From Paludisphaera rhizosphaerae (GTDB taxonomy: Bacteria > Planctomycetota > Planctomycetia > Isosphaerales > Isosphaeraceae), in the NCBI RefSeq assembly GCF_011065895.1, contig NZ_JAALCR010000001.1, positions 248,001-312,000 on the forward strand: 64,000 nt of DNA. Reading direction: 5' to 3'. The stretch's first letter is position 1; each line of letters opens with the position of its first letter. A program made the position numbers and the translations under genes. Shown piece by piece: positions 38,240 through 47,205 of the stretch. Under the pieces are notes generated by a model. The model saw nothing but the letters and a program-made list of their open reading frames with translations. It searched no databases and was not told the DNA's origin.

Positions 38240-39163
38240 TCAGGCCGTCGAGGATGGATCACCAATCTCGACGGCCGTTTCGTCGTTTCCCGCTTCCGTC
38301 GACCGGGAGGACGGCTCGATGTGCTTGGGGCCGCGGACGGCCGTCGGCGGAGGCCCCTCGAAGGGATAGAAGAACTGCCCCATCAGGTCGTCGGGTATCC
38401 GCGACCTCACGCCGTAGTCGGACGGCCACTCTCCTCGCGGAAGGTGGAAGGAGCCGAAAAGCCAGTCGAGCCAGGGGAGCGTCGAGGCGTAGTTGCGATT
38501 GAGGGGGCCGGTCTTCGTATGGTGCCAATGATGGAACCCAGGCGTCGCGATCAGCCATTCGAGCGGACCAAAGCGCCATCGGACGTTGGCGTGGACGAAA
38601 AAGCCCCACATCGTCGTGATCAGAGTGACGGCGACCGGTACGGCGCTGCCCGCCGCCCCGGTTGGGCTTCCGAGGCCGAGGATGTACAACGGCGTCATCG
38701 CGCAGAGTCGTCCCCAGACCATATCCAGGGGGTGAGCTCGCGTGTTGACGAGAAAGTCGAGTTCCTCCGCGCTGTGGTGGATTGCGTGGAACCGCCACAG
38801 GAAGGGGATCTGATGGCTCAGGCGATGAGCCCAGTAATACCCGATCTCCGAGGCCACGAGACCCAGGAGCGAACGCCCCCAGAAGGGTAGGGACGCGGTC
38901 GTGTTCAGGACCACGGCGGGCACATATTGTCGCGCGATCCAGGCGAGCAGCGCCAGAGGAGCGCCCAGCAACAGGGCGGGCAGCAGGCTGCTGATGAAGT
39001 AGTACGCCAGGTCGACGGCGATCCCCTTCCGAAACACCTTGCGGGGATGAACCGCGAAAATGCGCTCCAGCGGGACGAAGACCGCCGCCAGCAACGCCAG
39101 CCAGACCGTGAGTCGAATAATCGGTTCAAGGAACGCCAGGGAGTCGACGCCGTTGGCCTGCAT
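38240..39163 (-). CDS. Sterol desaturase / fatty acid hydroxylase family membrane protein
   Basis: 307 residues with hydrophobic segments at about 15-33, 48-75, 85-105 and 160-190. The di-iron histidine clusters of the superfamily are present: HRLSH (HxxxH), HAIHHS (HxxHH) and HHWHH, plus H in NTRAHPLD. Members hydroxylate or desaturate lipids using O2. In a planctomycete the substrate could be a hopanoid, sterol or fatty acid, but the sequence does not decide. It converges with the PEP-CTERM gene (29-bp gap). The last ~35 residues are a polar tail. Confidence 0.85.
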   Translation of the reverse strand: MQANGVDSLAFLEPIIRLTVWLALLAAVFVPLERIFAVHPRKVFRKGIAVDLAYYFISSLLPALLLGAPLALLAWIARQYVPAVVLNTTASLPFWGRSLLGLVASEIGYYWAHRLSHQIPFLWRFHAIHHSAEELDFLVNTRAHPLDMVWGRLCAMTPLYILGLGSPTGAAGSAVPVAVTLITTMWGFFVHANVRWRFGPLEWLIATPGFHHWHHTKTGPLNRNYASTLPWLDWLFGSFHLPRGEWPSDYGVRSRIPDDLMGQFFYPFEGPPPTAVRGPKHIEPSSRSTEAGNDETAVEIGDPSSTA

Positions 39164-39401
39164 CGTGGAGCTCGTTCGTTCCGGTGGGTGGACGCCAACG
39201 TCTGCAGCCAGTAAGGCCCAGACGACGAGTTGAATCTAAAACGCGGTGGGTCTGCTCGGAACTCGCCGAAGCTCGGACCTGATCGGACGAACCGGCCGCA
39301 GTCGTTCGACAGACGAAACCAGCCTTCGAGACAGGTCCAGAAAACAGGACCCGTCCGAAGGCGGCGGTCGGCGGACGGAAGACAGTGGTGGACCATCAAG
39401 G

Positions 39402-40193
39402 TCACTCGGAGCGACGGGAGCGGCGGAGACGGGCGCCGACGACGCCCACCAGACCGAGGCCCATCAGAGCGAAGGTGGACGGCTCGGGGACCGCCTGCAT
39501 CGACACCCCGTCCAGGAGCAGGAACGGCGGGAGGCTGCCGGGTCCGCCGCTCACCGCGGAACCATGCGCCAGGAAGGACAGCGTCTGTGTCGCGGAGGTC
39601 GCCACGAAGGTGTAGTGCTCAAGCATCCAGCCGGAGAACCCATGGCTGGGGAGCGTCACGGTGCTCGTATCGTAAGATTGCGAGCCGAACGACACGGTCA
39701 AGGACTGATATGTCGCGCCGTCTCGGTTGGATTGCTGGGACGCCGCCCAGTAGAAGCTGAGTTGATAGGCCTGCCCGATCTGGAGGCCGGAGAGCGTCTG
39801 TGAAAGCGCACCCACGTGATAGTCGCCGTCCAGGGCGACGAAGGCGCCGCCGTTCGGGCTCACGGTCAGGTTGTTGTTGTTGCCAGTCCCCGGTCCCCAA
39901 AGCTTGATGGCGGAGCTGTCCGAATCGCCAAACGATCCGCTGTTGTCGGCGCTCGTTCCGCTGGTCGTGGGGGACTGGGCGTTGAAAACGAAGTTGTACC
40001 CGAGAGTCCCCGGCGAAGCGTTCGCGCTGGTCCAGCCCGAAAGGAAGTGGCCGGTGTAGCCGATCTGATAGTTTCCGCTGTTGGTTTCGAACCCGCCGTT
40101 CGTGATCAATTCCGCGGCATTCGCCTGGGCGCCGCCCAGGGCCAGGGCAATCACGGGCGCAATGACATGAGACGCTCGCTTGATCCCGATCAT
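39402..40193 (-). CDS. PEP-CTERM sorting domain protein
   Basis: 263 residues from ATG at 40193, with GAGGAGG five bases upstream; the frame is open to 40424 but the region before the ATG has no supporting signal. The signal peptide is MIGIKRASHVIAPVIALALGGAQANA. The mature part begins ELITNGGFETNSGNYQIGYTGHFLSGW, a carbohydrate-binding-like jelly-roll opening, with QTLSGLQIGQAYQLSFYW typical of DUF642-type or similar modules. It ends VPEPSTFALMGLGLVGVVGARLRRSRRSE. It is the third PEP-CTERM protein in 5 kb and is not related in its body to the other two. Confidence 0.88.
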   Translation of the reverse strand: MIGIKRASHVIAPVIALALGGAQANAAELITNGGFETNSGNYQIGYTGHFLSGWTSANASPGTLGYNFVFNAQSPTTSGTSADNSGSFGDSDSSAIKLWGPGTGNNNNLTVSPNGGAFVALDGDYHVGALSQTLSGLQIGQAYQLSFYWAASQQSNRDGATYQSLTVSFGSQSYDTSTVTLPSHGFSGWMLEHYTFVATSATQTLSFLAHGSAVSGGPGSLPPFLLLDGVSMQAVPEPSTFALMGLGLVGVVGARLRRSRRSE

Positions 40194-40637
40194 CGAAGCC
40201 TCCTCGATCCGCTGGCGGGGGGCGACGATCCCAATCGAACGTCGATTGGAGTCGCCTGCTGTAAACACTCGCTCGTCCATTCGTCGGACGCTTTTCAGAA
40301 CCATGCGAGTCGGAGTTCTCAGGAGGCTTCCGTCAGCCCCTCGCCACCGATCAATAGGTGTCGCATCGACGTGGGGGACATGCGTCCTGCGTTTGCAACG
40401 CCTGGCGTTCCTCAATCCCACCACCGTGTTTCGCGGACTCCCCGCCGTAGGCTTGCTCGGCCCTGTCGTCGATGTAGACTGGAAGGACTGAAATCAGAGG
40501 CTTCCGCCCTCAGAGGGGGCGACGGCGAACCGAGAGCGATGCGATCACCGCTGGCCGACGTTTCGGACAGCTGGAAGCTCGCCACGGAGGCGGCAGACCG
40601 CCTCACATTCGCGGATATCATTGACGGGGAGGCGATC
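40194..40637. other. Divergent region upstream of the octaheme gene
   Basis: 444 bases between a PEP-CTERM gene (minus) and the octaheme cytochrome gene (plus). A weak promoter-like pair, TTGCTC (40453-40458) and TAGACT (40475-40480) with 16-base spacing, points toward the cytochrome gene. No convincing gene; frames on both strands lack sites. Confidence 0.35.
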
Positions 40638-41954
40638 ATGTCGTTCCGCGGCCTTTTCATCGCGGTCATGCTCAGCACGGCCATGATCGTCTCGGCCTTC
40701 GTCCTGCAGTCGAAACGGCCCCGAATCGAGACGGATCGGCCCTCGGCGGATCTGGTGAAGGCCACGGGAAAGTGCGCGGATTGCCACCGGCACGAGACGT
40801 CGGCCGTGGTTCATGAGTTCGAGATGAGCCTGCACAGCCGGAAAGGCGTCACCTGCCTGGACTGCCATCAGCCGACGAAGGGGCAAGAACCCTACGACCA
40901 CAAGGGCTTCACGATCACTCGCAAACTGACGTCCTCCAACTGCCGATCCTGTCACGAGAAGCAGGTCGACGAATACATGCGCAGTCGACACGCCGCACCG
41001 GCCTGGGCGGCGGTCACCGGCAAGGCGGACTTCACCCCCGAGCAGATCGCCTTCAGCGAAGCCATCCACAAGGGGGCCGTCGACCGTCCGCCCCACCCGT
41101 TGACGGCCGTTGAGGGGCTGGCGGCCGTCAACAAGGGGTGCCGCCAGTGCCACGACGTCGGCAAACCCAACCCGGACGGCTCGATTGGTTCATGCACCGC
41201 ATGTCACGCCCGTCACGTGGCGTCGGTAGAGCTGGCGCGTCTCCCGGAAACCTGCGGTCAGTGCCACATGGGGCCGGACCACTCGCAACTGGAGATCTAC
41301 CACGAGTCGAAGCACGGCGTGCTGTTCAACGCTCAACGGTCGGGGATGAACCTCTCGGCCCGGCCCGAAAAGCTGAGCACCGAGGACATGCCCGTTCCCA
41401 CGTGCGCCACCTGCCACATGAGCGGCCTTGAGGGGGAGAAGTTCACTCACGACGTGACGGAGCGACTGTCGTACTTCCTCTTCGCCAGCGTCTCGGACCG
41501 TCGTCCCACCTATGAGGCCGGGCGGCGGAACATGAAGGCGATCTGCCTGAAGTGCCACACGAATCCGAAGATCCAGGAGTTCTACGGCTCGGCCGAGGGA
41601 GTCGTTCGCTCGACCAACAAGCTCGTCAAGGAGGCCGACGAGATCATCGCCGGGCTGCGCAAGGACAACCTGCTGACCCCCGAGCCGTTCGACGAGCCGA
41701 TCGAGTATATCCACTTCGACCTCTGGCACTACGGGGGCCGAACCGCCAAGCACGGCGCCTACATGGGAGGGGCCGACTTCGTCCAGTGGCACGGTTACTA
41801 TGAGATCGTCAACAAGATGGCCGAGTTGAAGAAGTCGGCCGAGGAGATCCGGGCTCGCGCCTCGAAGGGTGAAGCCGCCCCGAAGGCGGCTGCGTCTTCG
41901 GACCCCTCAGCCCGGCCGGGAGGCGCTGCCGATGCATCCGGCGCTTCCAAGTAA
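40638..41954 (+). CDS. Octaheme cytochrome c, hydroxylamine oxidoreductase-like
   Basis: 438 residues from ATG at 40638 (GGGGAGG upstream). An N-terminal hydrophobic segment (about 5-23) is a signal or anchor. There are exactly eight CxxCH motifs (first Cys at 46, 73, 102, 168, 186, 206, 256 and 303). The C-terminal block HFDLWHYGGRTAKHGAYMGGADFVQWHGYYE is the kind seen in HAO and reductive HAO-like (epsilon-Hao) proteins. Those interconvert hydroxylamine, nitrite or ammonia in the periplasm. Whether the Tyr that cross-links heme P460 is present cannot be settled by eye. It overlaps the following membrane protein gene by 23 bp. Confidence 0.85.
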   Translation: MSFRGLFIAVMLSTAMIVSAFVLQSKRPRIETDRPSADLVKATGKCADCHRHETSAVVHEFEMSLHSRKGVTCLDCHQPTKGQEPYDHKGFTITRKLTSSNCRSCHEKQVDEYMRSRHAAPAWAAVTGKADFTPEQIAFSEAIHKGAVDRPPHPLTAVEGLAAVNKGCRQCHDVGKPNPDGSIGSCTACHARHVASVELARLPETCGQCHMGPDHSQLEIYHESKHGVLFNAQRSGMNLSARPEKLSTEDMPVPTCATCHMSGLEGEKFTHDVTERLSYFLFASVSDRRPTYEAGRRNMKAICLKCHTNPKIQEFYGSAEGVVRSTNKLVKEADEIIAGLRKDNLLTPEPFDEPIEYIHFDLWHYGGRTAKHGAYMGGADFVQWHGYYEIVNKMAELKKSAEEIRARASKGEAAPKAAASSDPSARPGGAADASGASK

Positions 41955-42825
41955 GGGCTGGCTCGGCCGCCCGCAATTCTGGGTCGAGCTGTTCGCGATC
42001 GGCAACATCGGCTTTCTGGCCGTCGACGTCGGCGTCGCTCATGCCATCAACGATTTCGAGGACCCGGCGGAATACATTCCCGTCGTGTTCTCTCTGGCCT
42101 GCGCCCCGGCGCTCGTTCTGGCGATGCTGCTCGGCGGTCTCGAGCCCGCCCCTCGCGGACGGTTCCCATTCGACCGTCCCCGATGGCGGTCGGGCGTGGC
42201 CTGGGCGGTCGGCATGCTCGTCGGTTGGGGCTCGCTGTCGGTGGGAGTAGCCGGGCTCGTCTTTCATCTTAAGGGCGACTTCTTCGAACAGATGACGCTC
42301 AAGAACCTCGTCTACACGGCTCCATTCGCGGCTCCACTCGCCTACGCCGGTCTGGGCCTTCTGGTGATCCTCAATCGGATGGTGAACGCCCGCTCGCGCG
42401 AGTGGGCCCTGTGGATTGTCGTGTTGGCGGCGGGAGGCTGGGCGGGGAACTTCGTCCTGAGCACGGCCGACCACGCGCAGAATGGCTTCTATTACTCCAG
42501 CGAGTGGGCCAGCGTCGTCGCCTCGGCGATCGGTTTCGGCTTTCTCTGCGGAGTGCTGGTCGCTCCCGACGACCGCCGCTTGCGGACGCTCGTTGTCGCG
42601 ATCATGCTGACGGAGATTCTGGTGGGCGTCCTCGGTTTCGGCCTGCACGTCTACGCGAACATTGTCAGGCCGACCTCGACCCTCTGGAGCTCGTTCCTTT
42701 ACGGGGCCCCGGCGTTCGCCCCCCTGCTCTTCGCCGACCTTGGGATTCTGGGGCTGCTGGGGCTGTGGGCTCTGACGGTGAACCGGCCGGAATCGCCGAC
42801 CGCCATTCCTCGATCGGGAGAATAA
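41932..42825 (+). CDS. Multi-span membrane protein coupled to the octaheme cytochrome
   Basis: 297 residues from ATG at 41932, which has GGGAGG eight bases upstream and lies inside the cytochrome gene; the longer frame to 41869 has no site. About eight hydrophobic segments are visible (near 18-38, 47-67, 85-108, 125-145, 156-175, 190-205, 218-238 and 250-275). A short loop STADHAQNGFYYSSEW lies mid-protein. There is no CxxCH and no obvious heme-b histidine pair, so it is not an NrfH/CycX-type tetraheme quinol oxidase. The overlap suggests a tight partnership, perhaps as membrane anchor or quinone-linked partner. Confidence 0.7.
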   Translation: MHPALPSKGWLGRPQFWVELFAIGNIGFLAVDVGVAHAINDFEDPAEYIPVVFSLACAPALVLAMLLGGLEPAPRGRFPFDRPRWRSGVAWAVGMLVGWGSLSVGVAGLVFHLKGDFFEQMTLKNLVYTAPFAAPLAYAGLGLLVILNRMVNARSREWALWIVVLAAGGWAGNFVLSTADHAQNGFYYSSEWASVVASAIGFGFLCGVLVAPDDRRLRTLVVAIMLTEILVGVLGFGLHVYANIVRPTSTLWSSFLYGAPAFAPLLFADLGILGLLGLWALTVNRPESPTAIPRSGE

Positions 42826-42826
42826 G

Positions 42827-43378
42827 ATGGACCTAGCCGACTACCTGAAGGAACCGGTCTCGACCGATCGCCCCCGTTCGAGCGGCTGGCTGGTCTTTGG
42901 TCGGCTGGAGGTGCCAAGCGGCGCGGTGCTGGTCGCCGATCCCGTCTTCATGCTCCAGTCCGCCCCCATCGAGGTCGGCGCTGGTTCCTTCCTGGTCGAG
43001 ATCGCTCTGTCCGACTTCGGCGGCCGCCGCCTGGTCTCTCGGTTGCGAGCCAGCCGGGAGCCGGGAGGGTTGCTTGGGGACAACGTTCAGCGATTCATCG
43101 TCGACTCTCAGCGCGTCGGCCTGGCGGACGTCGACCTCTTCGTAGCGGAGACGGAACCTCTCGACGACGCTGGTTACGATGCGTTTCTGGCGACGCCGCC
43201 GGCCGAAGACGTCTTGGCAGGGCAGCTTCACGCCGAGGGGCCGGCGCCCGTCGTCTTCGCCGCGACCGGGTTCGGCTCCGGCGCTTACCTGATCCGGGAG
43301 CTGGTCCTCAACGGCGAGCGCGTGGGAATTCAGGTCGACTTCGCGAACCTCGACCTGGACGACCCATCCGAAGGGTGA
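42827..43378 (+). CDS. DUF4241-like protein
   Basis: 183 residues, soluble. GRLEVPSGAVLVADP, then QRFIVDSQRVGLADVDLF, then VVFAATGFGSGAYLIRELVLNGERVGIQVDF follow the order of conserved blocks I associate with DUF4241. Function unknown. ATG begins one base after the preceding stop (TAA-G-ATG), with GGGAG in the end of that gene, so it is translationally coupled to the membrane protein of the octaheme operon. Family assignment is from memory of the pattern and is moderately sure. Confidence 0.65.
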   Translation: MDLADYLKEPVSTDRPRSSGWLVFGRLEVPSGAVLVADPVFMLQSAPIEVGAGSFLVEIALSDFGGRRLVSRLRASREPGGLLGDNVQRFIVDSQRVGLADVDLFVAETEPLDDAGYDAFLATPPAEDVLAGQLHAEGPAPVVFAATGFGSGAYLIRELVLNGERVGIQVDFANLDLDDPSEG

Positions 43379-43408
43379 CGCCCCGGTCTCCCTTTCGCCC
43401 CGCTCCGG

Positions 43409-43436
43409 TTGCAGGATCGCGGCGATGCGCGATAAT
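43409..43436 (+). promoter_or_regulatory. Candidate promoter for hisD and following genes
   Basis: TTGCAG (43409-43414) and GATAAT (43431-43436) are separated by 16 bases; the -10 matches consensus at five of six positions. The pair lies 48 bases before the TTG start of hisD and just after the DUF4241-like gene. Confidence 0.4.
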
Positions 43437-43483
43437 GGAGGTCGCGAGAGCCTCCGCCTGTATCGAGATCGTGAGCGAGCACC

Positions 43484-44851
43484 TTGAGCCTGAAAATCCG
43501 TCGGATCGACTGCGCACGTGACGACGCCCGTGAGGCGATCGCCTCTCTCCGGCGCGAGCTGAGCCCCAAGGGGAACGTGGTCAGCCCGGAGGGCCGCGCC
43601 CGGACCGTCGCCGTCTTCGGCGAGCCGCTGACGCCGCCCCAGGTCGTCGAGCGGATCTGCGAACACGTCGCCGATCGCGGCCTGGACGCCGTGCTCGACT
43701 ACACCCGGAAGCTCGACAAGGTCGACCTCAAACCGGCCGAGGTCCGCGTTTCGGCCGAGGAACTCGACGAGGCCCACCGCAAGGCCGATCCCGAATATCT
43801 GGCGACGATCGCCCGGATTCGCGAGAACGTCCTGACCTACCAGCGGGCGATCCTCAACCGGGACGTCCACGTCGAACCGAAGCCCGGCATTCGATTGGGT
43901 TTGCGTTACACGCCCTTGCGTCGAGTGGGCGTCTGCATCCCCGGCGGCGCTGCGGCCTATCCCTCGACGCTCCTGATGACCGTCGTCCCCGCGCAGGCCG
44001 CCGGCGTGCAGGAGATCGCGGTCGTCGTCCCCCCCACGAAGTTTGGCGGCTACAACCCCGAGCTACTCGCCGCCTGCCGCGAGCTGGGCGTCGACGAGGT
44101 CTACCGCGTCGGAGGCGCCCAGGCCGTCGCCGCCCTGGCCTATGGGGTGGATGGGATTCCGCCCGTCGACAAGATCGTCGGCCCCGGGAACCTGTTCGTC
44201 GCCCTGGCCAAGAAGCACGTTTACGGCGAGGTCGACATCGACAGCATCGCCGGCCCCAGCGAGGTCGTCCTCATCGCTGACGCTTCCGCCGACCCCCGCT
44301 ACATCGCCGCCGACCTCATCAGCCAGGCGGAACACTCGCCCGGTGCGAGCATCATGCTGACCTGGACGCCCGGCCTGATCGACAAGGTCCAGGCGGCGCT
44401 GGAGGAGGCGCTCGCCACCCTGGATCGAGGCGACCTGGCTCGCGACAGCCTGGAGCGGTTCGGCGCTCTGATCGAGTGCGTCGATGAGCACCAGGCCGTG
44501 GCTCTCTCGAACATGTTCGCCCCCGAACACCTGCACGTTTCGACGGCCGATCCCGAGCGGCTGCTGCCGGGGCTGACGATCGCCGGGGCGATCTTTCTGG
44601 GGCATCTGACGCCGGTGGCGCTCGGCGATTACGCGGCGGGGCCGTCGCACGTCCTCCCGACCAGCGGCACGGCGCGTTGGGCTTCGGGCCTCTCGGCCAA
44701 CGACTTCCTCAGGCGGTCGAGCCTGATCGGCGTCGATGCGCACGGGCTGGCGGCCCTGGCTCCCGACGTCCAAAGATTGGCCGACGTCGAGGGGCTCACC
44801 GCCCATCGCTGGAGCGTCGACGTCCGTTTGAACCGAGCCGACCGTTCCTGA
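43484..44851 (+). CDS. hisD: Histidinol dehydrogenase
   Basis: 455 residues from a TTG start. It catalyses the last two oxidations of histidine synthesis, L-histidinol to L-histidine with NAD (EC 1.1.1.23). Family blocks are clear: VGVCIPGGAAAYPSTLLM, RVGGAQAVAALAYG, KIVGPGNLFVALAKKHVYG, IDSIAGPSEVVLIAD, and QAEHSPGASIML (zinc-site Gln/His). The active-site FAPEHLHVST, GDYAAGPSHVLPTSGTA and LTAHRWSVDVR follow. Length is normal. It heads a group with a GNAT gene, hisC and hisB, each separated by 33-74 bases. Confidence 0.97.
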   Translation: MSLKIRRIDCARDDAREAIASLRRELSPKGNVVSPEGRARTVAVFGEPLTPPQVVERICEHVADRGLDAVLDYTRKLDKVDLKPAEVRVSAEELDEAHRKADPEYLATIARIRENVLTYQRAILNRDVHVEPKPGIRLGLRYTPLRRVGVCIPGGAAAYPSTLLMTVVPAQAAGVQEIAVVVPPTKFGGYNPELLAACRELGVDEVYRVGGAQAVAALAYGVDGIPPVDKIVGPGNLFVALAKKHVYGEVDIDSIAGPSEVVLIADASADPRYIAADLISQAEHSPGASIMLTWTPGLIDKVQAALEEALATLDRGDLARDSLERFGALIECVDEHQAVALSNMFAPEHLHVSTADPERLLPGLTIAGAIFLGHLTPVALGDYAAGPSHVLPTSGTARWASGLSANDFLRRSSLIGVDAHGLAALAPDVQRLADVEGLTAHRWSVDVRLNRADRS

Positions 44852-44884
44852 ACCCCGGCCCCCTCTCCGCTGGAGTTGAACATC

Positions 44885-45409
44885 ATGAGCGATTCGACGC
44901 ATTCCGGCGAATCCAAGGCCGACTTCAAGATCCGTCAGGCCGTTCCCGAGGACTGTCAGGCGATCGCGAACCTGATCCGCGAGCTGGCGATCTACGAGAA
45001 GCTCGACCAGTTCGCCAAGGCGACCGCCGAGGACTTCCGCCAGCACCTGTTCGGCTCCCGGCCCTACGCCGAGGTCCTTCTCGCGGAGATCGCCGGCGAG
45101 CCGGTCGGGCTCGCCCTCTTCTTCCACACCTTTTCCACGTTCCGCGGCCAGCCCGGTATCTACCTGGAAGACCTGTTCGTCCAGCCGGAGCACCGAGGCC
45201 GGGGAATCGGCAAGGCGCTGCTCGGGACGTTGGCGAAGCTCACGCTGGAGCGCAAATGCGGCCGGTTGGAGTGGGCGGTCCTCGACTGGAACGAGCCGGC
45301 GATCGGCTTTTACAAGTCCCTCGGCGCTGGGCCGTTGGACGAGTGGATCACCTACCGGATCGCCGACGAACCGCTCGCCGAACTGGCGAGGGAAGCCCCC
45401 AAATCCTGA
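44885..45409 (+). CDS. GNAT-family N-acetyltransferase
   Basis: 174 residues from ATG at 44885 (GGAG nine bases upstream); a TTG at 44876 is in frame but closer to the site. The fold is clear: FKIRQAVPEDCQAIANLIRELA (beta1-alpha1), IYLEDLFVQPEHRGRGIGKALLGTL (acetyl-CoA pyrophosphate loop RGRGIG), and LEWAVLDWNEPAIGFYKSLGA. It most resembles the spermidine/diamine N-acetyltransferase type. Its position between hisD and hisC is unusual; a role in histidine synthesis is not expected, so it may be a passenger or act on a related amine. Confidence 0.88.
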   Translation: MSDSTHSGESKADFKIRQAVPEDCQAIANLIRELAIYEKLDQFAKATAEDFRQHLFGSRPYAEVLLAEIAGEPVGLALFFHTFSTFRGQPGIYLEDLFVQPEHRGRGIGKALLGTLAKLTLERKCGRLEWAVLDWNEPAIGFYKSLGAGPLDEWITYRIADEPLAELAREAPKS

Positions 45410-45441
45410 TTGCGACGAGACAAGCCAAGGAGTTCTGGAAG

Positions 45442-46503
45442 GTGGCAAGCACCGCCGACACGCGCCGATTCGTCCTCCCCTACATCGCCGCGATGGAGGG
45501 CTACGTCCCCGGGGAACAGCCTCAGGGGGGCTCGTTCATCAAGCTGAACACGAACGAGAACCCCTATCCTCCTTCGCCTCGAGTGAAAGAGGCCCTGGTC
45601 GGGGCCGTCTCCGACCGGCTACGCCTTTACCCCGACCCGACCGGCCTGGCCTTTCGCCAGACGGCCGCGGCGCTTCACGGGGTCGAGCCCGACATGATCC
45701 TGGCCGGCAACGGCTCGGACGACGTGCTGACGATCCTCACCCGCACGTTCGTCGGCAAGGGGGATCTCGCCGCCTACCCCACGCCCAGCTATCTGCTCTA
45801 CTCGACGCTCATCAGCCTGCAGGATGGCCGCGCCCATATCGTCCCGTTCACCGACGACTGGCGGCTCGACTTCGACGCCCTCGCCGCGCCGGGCGTGAAG
45901 CTCGTCTACCTGGCGAACCCCAACAGCCCCTCCGGGACGGCCCTTCCCGCCGCCGAGGTCGCAAAGTTGGCTGCGCGGCTCGACTGCCCGCTGGTCGTCG
46001 ACGAGGCCTACGGAGACTTCGCTCGCGAGAACTGCATCAAGCTGGTGAAGGATCACCCCAACGTCATCGTCACGCGCTCGTTCAGCAAGGGCTACAGCCT
46101 CGCCGGCCTCCGGCTGGGCTACCTGATCGCCGACGCCTCGATCGTCGCCGAGTTGAACAAGGTGAAGGACTCGTACAACTGCGATGCGATCAGCCTGGCC
46201 GGCGGAAAGGCCGCGCTCGAGGATCAAGGGTATTTGAACGAGACCCGATCGAAGATCATCGCCACCCGCGACCGCCTGGCCGCCGGCCTCTGCAAGCTGG
46301 GATGGGATGTGACCGACAGTCAGGCGAACTTCGTCTGGGCGACCGGCGGCCCTCCGGCCGAGCCGACGTTCCAGGAGCTGAAGCGGCGCTCCATCTTCGT
46401 CCGCCTCATGCGGTATCCTGGTTATGAGCCGGGTCTTCGGGTCAGCGTCGGCACCGACGCCGAGATCGACCGGCTGCTGGAAGTCCTCCGCGAAATCGTC
46501 TGA
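45442..46503 (+). CDS. hisC: Histidinol-phosphate aminotransferase
   Basis: 353 residues from GTG at 45442, with AAGGAG about ten bases upstream. The frame is open far upstream through hisD, which is only overlap. A class I/II PLP aminotransferase that makes L-histidinol phosphate from imidazole acetol phosphate (EC 2.6.1.9). Visible: [55 protein letters not shown], and [16 protein letters not shown] with the PLP lysine, and [17 protein letters not shown] at the end. Length is typical. Confidence 0.95.
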   Translation: MASTADTRRFVLPYIAAMEGYVPGEQPQGGSFIKLNTNENPYPPSPRVKEALVGAVSDRLRLYPDPTGLAFRQTAAALHGVEPDMILAGNGSDDVLTILTRTFVGKGDLAAYPTPSYLLYSTLISLQDGRAHIVPFTDDWRLDFDALAAPGVKLVYLANPNSPSGTALPAAEVAKLAARLDCPLVVDEAYGDFARENCIKLVKDHPNVIVTRSFSKGYSLAGLRLGYLIADASIVAELNKVKDSYNCDAISLAGGKAALEDQGYLNETRSKIIATRDRLAAGLCKLGWDVTDSQANFVWATGGPPAEPTFQELKRRSIFVRLMRYPGYEPGLRVSVGTDAEIDRLLEVLREIV

Positions 46504-46576
46504 ACAAGCGTCGGAGGATCGGATACAATCGCCCGCGATCGCCCCTGAACCGTCACCCCCGTCTGGGAACAGCGCC

Positions 46577-47173
46577 TTGAACGAGCCCCCGCGCGTCGCT
46601 GAGATCGTCCGCAAGACCCGCGAGACCGACATCCGCCTCTCCCTGGCGCTCGACGGACAGGGCCGCGCCGACCTGGCGACGGGGATCGGGTTCCTCGATC
46701 ACATGCTGGAGTTGTTCGCTCGGCATTCGCTGATCGACCTTGCCGTGACCTGCCAGGGCGACCTCCACGTCGACGACCACCACTCGACCGAGGACATCGG
46801 AATCTGCCTGGGTATGGCGATCGACCAGGCTCTCGGCAAGAAGGCCGGGATCCGCCGCTACGGCCATTGCATCCTGCCGATGGACGAGACCCTCGTCACC
46901 TGCGCCGTGGACCTCGGCGGCCGGTCTTACTGGGTCTGGAACGCGCCGATGCCTGCCCCCAAGATCGGCGGGTTCGACAGCGAGTTGATCGCCGATTTCT
47001 GGCACGCCGTGTCCACTCACGGCCGGATGAACCTGCACGTCCTGCTGCATTACGGCCGCAACACGCACCACGTCTCCGAGGCGATCTTCAAGGGGCTCGC
47101 CCGCGCCATCCGCGACGCCGCCGAGCGCGACCCCCGAAGCAACGAGGTGCCCTCCACCAAGGGCACGATCTGA
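46577..47173 (+). CDS. hisB: Imidazoleglycerol-phosphate dehydratase
   Basis: 198 residues, monofunctional (no HAD phosphatase part). A manganese enzyme that dehydrates imidazole glycerol phosphate (EC 4.2.1.19). Metal-binding repeats are visible: [45 protein letters not shown] and [18 protein letters not shown]. The start I give is TTG at 46577 ([14 protein letters not shown]); it has only a weak site, but the homologous region begins there. It follows hisC by 73 bases. Confidence 0.95.
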   Translation: MNEPPRVAEIVRKTRETDIRLSLALDGQGRADLATGIGFLDHMLELFARHSLIDLAVTCQGDLHVDDHHSTEDIGICLGMAIDQALGKKAGIRRYGHCILPMDETLVTCAVDLGGRSYWVWNAPMPAPKIGGFDSELIADFWHAVSTHGRMNLHVLLHYGRNTHHVSEAIFKGLARAIRDAAERDPRSNEVPSTKGTI

Positions 47174-47205
47174 CCGCAACGCAATGACGCGAAACGGAGG
47201 GAGCC

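Noticed and set aside
39816-40637. N-terminal extension of the octaheme frame
   Set aside because: It runs antisense through a PEP-CTERM gene; ATG 40638 has a strong ribosome site and a membrane/signal segment right after it.
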